Assembly: GCA_021397835.1 (NCBI GenBank) | Contig: JAJFZO010000747.1 | Coordinates: 8,948,501 to 9,012,500, forward strand | Length of the DNA stretch: 64,000 nt | Source: Moringa oleifera | Taxonomy: Eukaryota > Streptophyta > Magnoliopsida > Brassicales > Moringaceae | Direction of reading: 5' to 3' | Shown: positions 55,744 through 64,000 of the stretch, in pieces | How positions within the stretch are numbered: the first letter of the stretch is position 1 | Layout: each line of letters starts with the position of its first letter | Notes under the pieces: model-generated | Database searches by the model: none | What the model was told of the DNA's origin: nothing | The model's input: only the letters and a program-made list of their open reading frames with translations | Translations under genes and position numbers: made by a program

Positions 55744-58335
55744 ATGGTCACTTTATTAACTCATCAATTAGGAATTAATAGCTTAGATGAGTATGTCATA
55801 TTTGATAATGTTGATATTGGTCAATTGTTATTTATAGAAATAGTAAGCATGTTGAAGAGACTAAAACATAGCATGATTGTGAAAATTCTTCTATGTTTTC
55901 CTTAATAACTTTATAGAAAGATTGGCTTTAGAGAGTGATACGAATTTAAAAAAATGATAAATATAATGTATAGATGGAATAGAGATCTAATATTTATGTT
56001 GAGGAACCATAGGGAACCCAACAATAGTGTACCTACTATTAGTGTTAATGTAAATATGAATGTGGATAATGTGAATAGGCAGCATGTTAGTGATTATGTG
56101 AATGTGAATAGGTAGCATGTTAGTGATTATATGAATGTGAATAGACAACATGTTAGTGATGACGTGAATGTGAATAGAGAGTATGTTAATGATGATGTGA
56201 ATGTGAAAAGGCAGCATGTTATTGAAAATATGAATAGGCAATATGATGATGATTTAGTTAGTGACAATGAAAATCCCGATGAAGGTAAGAATGAGGGCGA
56301 TTTCTAAAATAGTGATTATGATGTGGATATTAAAAATGATGTTATGTACAGTGTTAACCCTTATTTATCTATGTATAATATGAATGGTGGTAATAATAGA
56401 GTTAGTGGGCCTATATTTGATAATTTTGATATAGACTACTTTAATGAACTTTATACTCCAAGTAAGAGTGATGAAGATATTGAAAGCCAAAATAAAATAT
56501 AGTTTGATGCTACTATTAACATGAATGACCAAGTAATTAAAGTAGGATTGCTTTTTGCTACTTTAAATGATGCTAAAAAACTAGTGATACTATATGTTGT
56601 GAAGGGTGAGTTCAGTGTAAAATTTACAAAAATTAAGGTTCATAAGCTAAAAAATATATGTAAAGATGGGTTTAAATAAACCATTTTGGCTTCATAAATT
56701 AAGCAGCCTCGATTATATGTAATAAAGTTTTACCATCCGACATATATGTGTAACAAATCCTTCAAGAATAAACACATAACTTCTAGATATTTGGCTAAGG
56801 CGTACATGGACCTAGTAAGTGAGATTCAAAGACTAGTATAACGCACTGATGGCAAGTATAAAGGTGCACTTTATATATAATATTTTTGAAAGTGCTTTTT
56901 TAAGGTCAAGCATTTTACCATGACTGAGATACGTGAGGGGCATAATATGGAAGGTTGAGGGATTACTATGAGAAAATTAAAAATCAAAACCTTAGTAGTT
57001 TACTCAAATTTAGCTTGGATATGATAACATTGATTTTAGATTTAGTTTCTCAAAAGGTGTATATGTTCTTAGATGGTTACAAGAAAGGGTTTTTAAAATG
57101 TTGCTGGTGGATATCAGTGTAGATGCCTACCACTTAAATGGTAAGGCACATGGTCAATTGATGGTTGTTGTTGATATTGATCCAAACAACAATAATACCC
57201 CCTCACATGTGCTTTCATTGGCATTAAGACTAAGGATACTTGAATGTGGTTCTTGTAATTATTGTTAGTAGATATTAGTTCCAAGAGAAAACATGGTTGG
57301 ACTTTCATATTTAACGCATAAAAGATAAACTCTCAACTCATCTTTCTTTTCTTTTTTAAGGTTTTGTATTAAAAGATTAACTAACTATAATTTTATTAAT
57401 GTAAGGATTAGTACCAACATGTAAAGAATTGGTTTTGAATGCAGACATTAAATTTTGTTTGAGACACTTATATGATAATTTTTAAAAACTTTGTAAGGTA
57501 AATTGTTGAAAGAATTTTCTACACTGCTGTTAAGGCAACTATATTTGTTAAGTTCAAACATCTAATGAATAGTGTTAAAGTTATAGATGCCAAAGCAAAT
57601 GATTGATTATATAAATTATCCTCTAAGCATTAGTGTAGACATGCATTCTAAAAGAGACCCAAAAACGATATGCTTTTGAATAATCTATTTGAGACTTTTA
57701 ATGCTTCCATACCTAAGGATAAAGACAAACCAATTTTATAATTTTTTGAATAAATTAGGAATTATTTAATAAAAAGAATTTATTTGCATATGGATAGGAT
57801 GATAAGACATGAGGTACGGCTTTGCTTCAAAATTCAAAACTATAATAAAAAAAAATTAAAGTTAGAACCACTTTATGGGTGCTTATTTGGTTTTAAGGGA
57901 TAAAATATCAAGTGGGATCGAGAAAAAAGCAATATGTAGTAGATTTAAAAGGCCACAATTATAATTATTATAGGTGAAAACTCATCAATATTCGCTATAT
58001 GCTTGTTGCTATAATATTCTATCAAAAGCAAAAACTTGAATATTATGTTGATCTTTGCTACTACAAAGAGACATATATATGATGTTATTAATATTTGATT
58101 ATCCCTTACAATGGCTCAAATCTATGGCCTCAAATTAGGTTGGATCCTATTCAACCACTATTTTTTAAAAGACCCCTTAAATGGCCAAAAAATAAATAAG
58201 TCAAAATATTGATGATGTCAATTTAAGTATTAATAAGATATCAAGAAAAAAATTTGGTCAATATTTGTAGTAAATGTAAACAGAGTGGCCATATCTTGAG
58301 ATCATGTAAAAGATCAAGTGAAATAAGTAACTTTT
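55744..58335 (+). mobile_element. MuDR-like (Mutator superfamily) transposase, decayed
   Basis: A plus-strand coding region follows the plant MuDR transposase layout. An acidic N-terminal part (NPDEGKNEGDF) precedes the MuDR N-terminal domain (FDATINMNDQVIKVGLLF, about 56500, then FYHPTYMCNKSFKNKHIT, about 56725). The catalytic region reads DGYKKGFLKCC and, in another frame, DAYHLNGKAHGQLMVVVDID, then NNNNTPS (about 57070-57210). The segment NDMLLNNLFETFNASIPKD, then KPI, follows at about 57660-57740. The zinc knuckle CSKCKQSGHILRSC at 58266-58307 is intact. Many stops and frameshifts abolish function, and terminal inverted repeats were not identified. An in-frame minisatellite expands the N-terminal part. 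Confidence 0.88.
56068..56232 (+). repeat. 33-bp coding minisatellite, five units
   Basis: Units begin at 56068, 56101, 56134, 56167 and 56200, each 33 bases long. They encode NVNRQHVSDYV-like 11-residue repeats in the frame of the transposase N-terminal part; the second unit carries a TAG. A partial unit precedes and follows the array. Confidence 0.92.
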
Positions 58336-59399
58336 ACTTTATTACAATTAATATTAATTTTTGGTTGTTAATCTTACTGATACATCATTTTATGCAAAAA
58401 AGAGCCTAAACCAGCAATAATGAAGATGTCTTTATGGGTTTCTTAATATGTTAATTATCATGTAGAATAAGGTATGGTAAACCAAACCTAATTGGGTTAA
58501 AATCTAGGCTGTTTTTGTTTTTTTGTTGCAATATTGACTTACTTTTTATTTACTAAGAGTCAACCCTTGCTAGTTTTATCTAGTGCATCATCCTAAAGTA
58601 AAGGCTCATCTATTGCAATTAGGCCATCCACCAGTAGGGTAAGTAAATGTATAGACTTATCTTATTATTTACAAATAAATAAGTTTATTTATTTTTTTGT
58701 AATACTTATGTTTTGTAATCTTGACTTATTTTATTATTTTTGGTTCATAAGTTCAAATGCCATCAATATCATTATCTGCACAAGGACCTACATTTGTTAG
58801 TAAAGCCATGTGTTTTGCACATTACATGTAAGCCCAAATTTGAGAAACACCAATAATCTCTACTTGAACTACATGTGTTAAACGTACATAACATATAGCT
58901 AAATATCTTTAGTCGAACTCAATAATGTTGCTTTATGACAAAAATACCTTAACCACAATGTGGTCCATTAAACTCATTAGTATATGATTAAAGTGATCAT
59001 TATTACTATAATTATAACAAAGCCAATCAATAATTATAATACCAACATAATTAATTACATAACTGAAATATGGGTGTGTTGCATGAAAATTAGATGAAAT
59101 GTAATTTACACATGTCTATTTTTAACTAGTCCACTTTAATACTCATAAGAGTCTTAATAATCATATTTACAAGCACTATATGCTAAATAGTTAGAGTAAA
59201 TTATAAATTTTATCAAAATTATCAAACCAAATATATATTATATCTTTAAACCTTAGTACGTATTATAACCAAAATAAATAATGTATGATCTTATATGTGT
59301 TAATTAACTAGAGCAAATAAAAACTTCCACTAAATGGGTACACTAATTAAAAGAAAAACCCCTATATGACCCACGTGCTCATGAAATACCTTAAGTAGC
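58336..59399. other. Non-coding stretch between MuDR-like and copia elements
   Basis: No gene. AT-rich throughout. The right part (about 58900-59390) lies where the 3' LTR of the minus-strand copia element would be expected, but LTR ends cannot be fixed. Confidence 0.4.
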
Positions 59400-62220
59400 A
59401 AACTATTGGTGAATGGATCAACTATCATGAAATTAGTGCTGATATATTTAATTGACATCTAACTACTCTGAATACTTTTGTTCACTGCTACAAACTTGAT
59501 GTCAATGTTTTTAGACTTAAATGAGCTATTGTTATTTTCATAATATAGTTCTATAGTTTAGTTTATCCTTAATAGTCTCTCAATATACAATCTATAGCCC
59601 GGTGATAAAGTTTTGTAGCCATATTTCATAGTTAAATGCTTCATAGTAGGTTATAAACTCAACTTCTATTATAAAAGTACTTGCAAGTGAATATTTAATA
59701 CTTTCTCAAAAAATAACTCCTCTACTAGCATGAAAACATAGCCTGAAGTGGATCTCTTATTATATAAATACCTAAAAAAGTGAAAGTCTGAGTATACGAT
59801 AACTTCCAAGTGATTAGATCTTCGATATGTGAGCTTAAATCTTTGGTTCTTTTCAAATATTACATAACTATTTCATTGCTTTAGTGAATTAATCTATGGT
59901 TACTCGAATATCTACGCAGCATCTCCACCATAAACACTATATCCAAACGCGTATATACTTTGAGCATACATGAGACTTCTTATAGCAAAAATATAAAAGA
60001 ATTTTTGCATCTTTCATATCTTAAGTTTAACTTTAGGCATTATTTGCAAGCCAAATTTATCACTTTTTATCACAAGTATGCCCTTGGGTGCACAATTTTG
60101 CATGTCATATCTAGTAAGCACCTTTTTAATATAGGTATCTTGTGATGGCTCAAGTATACCTTTTGAACAATCAGGATGACTCTGTATACTCAGCACAAAA
60201 GATACATCACCAAGATCCTTCATTTCAAAATGACTAGATAGAAACTTCTTGGTATCATGCAATAACATCTTACTATTACTTGTCAGTAATATTTCATTTA
60301 TATAAAGCATAAGAATGATGAACTTTCTCTTATTGAACTTGAGATGTATATACATTGATTAATGGTGTTCTCCTTAAAACTAAATGAAGTAACCAGCTGA
60401 TCAAATTTTTAGTGATAGGATGCCTGCTTAAGATCATAAATGGACTTCTTTAACTTGCATACCTAGTTCTTTAAGTTCTTAGACTTAAATTTTTTTGATT
60501 ATATGATATATATTGTCTCGTATATTTCTTCATTTAGAAATGCAGTCTTTACATTCATTTGGTGTAAATTTAAATTATAATAAGTTAAAGGTGTGATGAT
60601 TACTCTAATGGTGTCTTTCATTGAAGTAAGTGAAAAAGTCTTTTTATAATTAATGTCTTCCTTTTGAGTGAAGTCTTTGGCAATACGATAAGCCTTATAC
60701 CTTTCAACATTGCCTTATGAATTTCATTTGGTTTTGAAAACTTATTTACAATCAATTGGTTTCTTTTTATTAGGGAATTCAATAAGATCTCATACATTGT
60801 TGTCTTTCATGGGCTTTAACTCTTCCTTCATGAATCCATTTTTTTAAATTAAGGCATACTTTGACTTTATCAAAAGATGAAAGATCATTTTTTTTATCCT
60901 ATATCAAACTTATACTACAAGAGAAAACAACGTAAACATTCAAAATTATTTATTTTTTTTCTTTAATGAATCTTCTTTCTCTAGTGGATCTCTTTAGTAG
61001 CACTTTTCGTTTGAGATGGTTGAGATACTTTCTCTATCACAGGTGGTGATACTTCAACCTGAGTGGATGATCACTTTATTTTTATCAGAGGTAGCATAAG
61101 AATGTCTTGGATCATTATATTTCCTAGATTTGCAACTCTGATATTGTTAAGAACAAACATCCTTTGCATTATCATTTGCAACAATAGTAACTATGGTACG
61201 ATCCCTAATATTTTCCCCTTTAAAGACTACATTTCTCATTTTAGTTCTCCCATAGTCTTTAATGAACTTGATATTGCCTATCTTGAAAATGGATTTGCTC
61301 GAAGGGTCATACAACTTAAAATCTCTAAATCTTTTAGAACCCACAAAATAGTGACTAACATGTCTTAATTCTAACTTCCTTTCATTGAGCCCATATGGCC
61401 TAGCTTCAGCTAGACATCCTTAAACACATAAATGTTTAATGCTCGCCTTTTACCTATCCATAATTCATAAGGGATTTTTACCATTATTTTATTAGATACT
61501 TTATTTAGTAAATAAACTATTATCTTTATTACTTCACTCCATAATAACTTTAATAGAGAAGTAAAATTCACCGTACTTTTAATAAGATCTTTTAGGGTTT
61601 AATTTTATTACTCAACTACACCATTCTAATGTTATTTACCAAACATAGTATATTGAGGAACCATCCAGCATTTAGCAAAGTATTTAACAAAAAGCCCATG
61701 ATGTTGTTCTTTTAACTCGTCATTATTTAACAAAAAGCCCATGATGTTGTTCTTTTAACTCGTCATATTTGTTGTAACACTCACCACCATTGTGACATTT
61801 CATGATCTTGGTCTTTTTTTCTAATTGATTTTCAACTTCGACTTCGAAGAGTTTAAACATGTCTAAAAATTGTGACTTCTCATGATTAAGGTACAAATAA
61901 TCATAACATTAATAGTTATTTATGAAACTAACAAAGTATGTTTGATCATTCCAAAAAGCCTTAAAAAATGGACCATTAATATTTGTATGTATTAATTTCA
62001 AGATATCCTTGCACTTATTTGCATCTTTATTCCTCTTTTCAATAGTTTTTCCTTTAATACAATTTATGTAAACGTCAAAATCTGGCATATCAAGGGATTT
62101 AAGAATTTATTGTGACAGTAATCTTTTTAAGTAATTTTTAGATATATGATTAAGTGCTTATACCATAACATGGAAGAATTTCTATTTGTCAACTTTCACT
62201 TTGTACCAATATAACTTATA
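59400..62220 (-). mobile_element. Ty1/copia polyprotein remnant (integrase, RT, RNase H)
   Basis: Reading down the minus strand: GAG-pre-integrase (SSMLWYKHLI, about 62190), integrase core (FWNDQTYFVSFINNY, about 61960, then KCHNGGECYNKYDEL, about 61790), and C-terminal integrase with FRDFKLYDPSSKSIFKIGN (about 61330). RT follows at 60355-60014: MLYINEILLTSNS (the YVDDILL box, here YINE), FEMKDLGDVSFVL, IKKVLTRYDMQNC. RNase H comes last (RSTSGYVFMLVEE, about 59750, then NIDIKFV and FMIVDPFTNSL). The order is that of a copia element. The catalytic YVDD is changed to YINE, and stops are common. The 113-residue RT piece is the longest open part. Confidence 0.9.
61681..61766 (-). repeat. 43-bp exact tandem duplication in the copia integrase
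   Basis: TATTTAACAAAAAGCCCATG and the rest of a 43-base unit occur at 61681-61723 and 61724-61766 without a difference. Because 43 is not a multiple of three, the second copy shifts the integrase frame. Confidence 0.95.
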
Positions 62221-63475
62221 TGCATTATTTAATTGCCATTCGAAATATGGTGTTTAATTTATATATCTTATCAAGTAAGGAACTAGTGCCAATAAAAATT
62301 GAATTTTGAAAAATAATAAAATTTTTTGTTTTCGATAAAACGATAGTAACCAAATTAGTCCAAACATAACAAAAAAAAAATTTCATCGTAAAGACAATAC
62401 AATAGAAGTATTTTCCAAATCTAGAAATTCACATATTCCTAGATAAAGCCTCAATGCACCAATGGCTTTCACCTTAGCTTTTATTATTATTATTATTTCT
62501 TGTATAGATGTATCTTTTACTATCAATTAAAATATTTAATACTTATTTATTTATTATTATTATTAGTTTTTTAAATTCTTTAAAATAAAATGCATTTAAT
62601 GGGTTTCACTTAGGCTTTATCTTATTGTTGGGAATATCCCAAGTAGGCCTTTCAATATTATTGGGTATCTTACCCAACCCTTGGTCCCGCACCAATACTA
62701 GATAAAATGCCTAACATCTAGCCAAATAGGGATGCCCCCCATTATATGAGTTCTAATCATGTAAGCCCAACATAATAATGCATGGACCGCACTCTATTCA
62801 TAGTAAAGTACCAAAATTAATCCCACACTAATGCTAGGTAAGATGCCTAATAATTACTTATGGGTGCACAAGGTTCCACATGACGAGCAATGCTGATGTT
62901 AATGTTATAGTACTATCACTTACCTCGCATTGATATTGCTTGATCCCATGCATTTGATATTTGGATCTATAGCATTGCTTAATAACGTACATAACCCATA
63001 AATATCCAATGCGTTGTAAAATGTTGATATTTAACAAATTTGAAATTTGAAATTGGATTTTTTTATATGAATGCCTTTAATTTCATGATAATTTTTTTTT
63101 TATCCAAAACACATTGAATCCATAACACAAGCAATGAATTCATAGAATAAACTACAGAGTAGTATAAAACTTCATAATAAACTTAGTTTTCAAGGAAATT
63201 TTAGCTAGTATTATATTTGCAGGGCCAGTGCATGAAATTTAGATTAATCTTAAGGTCAATTCTGGTAATGTAATGCCCCACATATTTTTCAATTACATCT
63301 TGGTTTGATGAGTTTGGCATAAAATTAGGACAAGATTAGTACATATGTTACAAATTTTAAAACAATTTAAGAGTAGCTCAATATTTATAAACCTATTTAC
63401 ACATGCAATAATTATACATATGTTGGTGTAAATGAGATTAATTATTATTTCGAAATGAAACATGTCATGTTGTTT
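62221..63475. other. Non-coding stretch with a GC-richer island
   Basis: No gene. 62630-62960 is more complex than its surroundings and repeats ATACTAGATAAAATGCCTAA and AATGCTAGGTAAGATGCCTA (about 62695 and 62831), a degenerate direct repeat. It may be part of an LTR, but no family could be read. A TTA-rich microsatellite lies at 62480-62500. Confidence 0.4.
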
Positions 63476-63479
63476 CTCA

Positions 63480-63845
63480 TAGGGCTGCATGAGTCATGTA
63501 AACAAGTTTGCTTATGGAACTGTTGCCTACCATAAATGAAGGTTTTGCTCTCAAACCACAAGAGAAATGTTAGAAGAAGTTAGGCTTTTAACCAACAATG
63601 CTATTGATAATTCAAACATAATGGCTTTTGCTGCCAACTATGAGGAAACACAAGCCAAGCCATTTGGTATGTCTCATGAAAGTTCTTAGTATAAAACATA
63701 AAAGAAAAATAAGTCTTTATGCACCTATTGCAAAACTCTCAGCCACATCATAAAAAAAAAAAGTTTTAAACTTCATGATTTTCTTCCTTGATATAAATTA
63801 AAAAGGTCAAACAATCATAATCCTCATAGAAATATAGTATCTACT
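63480..63845 (+). mobile_element. Ty1/copia gag fragment with a zinc-knuckle-like motif
   Basis: The plus strand reads REMLEEVRLLTNNAIDNSN, then IMAFAANYEE, then after a stop SLCTYCKTLSHIIKKKSFKLHDF. This is the C-terminal gag of a plant copia element with its zinc knuckle (pattern CxYCKxxGHxxxxCFKLHGFP). The last Cys is Ser and the Gly before His is Ser, so zinc binding is doubtful. It runs opposite to the copia remnant to its left, so it is a separate insertion, and it continues toward the right edge. Confidence 0.78.
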
Positions 63846-64000
63846 CAAGGAAACTTCTTTTGACTTGCTTAATAGTGTTCAATGTCAACTACTTTTATCT
63901 ATGTTGACACATTAGCTATAGTCAGCATCTTAAGCTTCAATAAAATAGTATGATCTACCTGTAAAATCTTTTGTTGCAAGTATTTGTCTTTTTGACCAAC

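Noticed and set aside
55987..56241. Minus-strand frame made of HIHIITNMLPI repeats
   Set aside because: It is the antisense of the 33-bp minisatellite in the MuDR-like transposase, whose sense frame carries the domain context.
60014..60355. A 113-residue open RT frame that might be a functional gene
   Set aside because: It is only part of a copia RT, the catalytic YVDD is YINE, and the rest of the polyprotein is full of stops.

Overview
This is a plant nuclear genome window, most likely from a eudicot. It is AT-rich, its genes have many GT-AG introns, it carries plant-type transposable elements (Ty1/copia, Ty3/gypsy, CACTA/En-Spm, MuDR-like, LINE, SINE-like), and it holds two decayed insertions of plant mitochondrial DNA. 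I cannot name the species. All coordinates and translations were worked out by eye from the given bases; family names rest on recognised motifs, not on a database search.

Layout. 1-967: a nuclear copy of mitochondrial cox3. 1283-2720: gypsy and copia debris. 4030-10979: a composite block holding broken exons of an NDR-type AGC kinase (minus strand) and an RRP44/DIS3 exoribonuclease (plus strand), two unidentified exon-like pieces, a CACTA Transposase_24 remnant, and an AT-rich CACTA end finishing in a TTGTAGTG terminus. 11717-12530: the 5' part of mitochondrial 18S rRNA. 13268-18010: copia gag with a primer binding site, a DUF1985-like transposon ORF, a second CACTA-like end, and a Tat-like gypsy RT/RNase H remnant. 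A third CACTA-like end stops at 20819.

Three genes look intact, all on the minus strand, in the middle of the window. They are a CXE15-like carboxylesterase (22022-23090, 2 exons, 331 aa), a small plastid-type membrane protein with a DnaJ-like zinc-finger domain (26363-28714, 4 exons, 152 aa, first intron apparently GC-AG), and a UBP12/UBP13-type ubiquitin-specific protease (29785-49463, 32 exons, 1115 aa). The protease gene is stretched to about 20 kb by introns that carry gypsy, LINE and SINE-like insertions. Nothing suggests that these three act in one pathway. From known families, the esterase would hydrolyse strigolactone-type or other small esters, and UBP12/13 removes ubiquitin from nuclear and cytosolic regulators.

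49475-64000 has no intact gene. It holds AT-rich sequence, a decayed MuDR-like transposase with an in-frame 33-bp minisatellite (55744-58335), a decayed copia polyprotein on the minus strand (59400-62220), and a copia gag with a zinc-knuckle-like motif on the plus strand at the right edge.

I found no clearly new biological system. The most unusual points are the host-gene fragments beside a CACTA end, the nested and internally rearranged gypsy element in UBP12/13 intron 9, the GC splice donor touching a CT microsatellite, and the two mitochondrial insertions.
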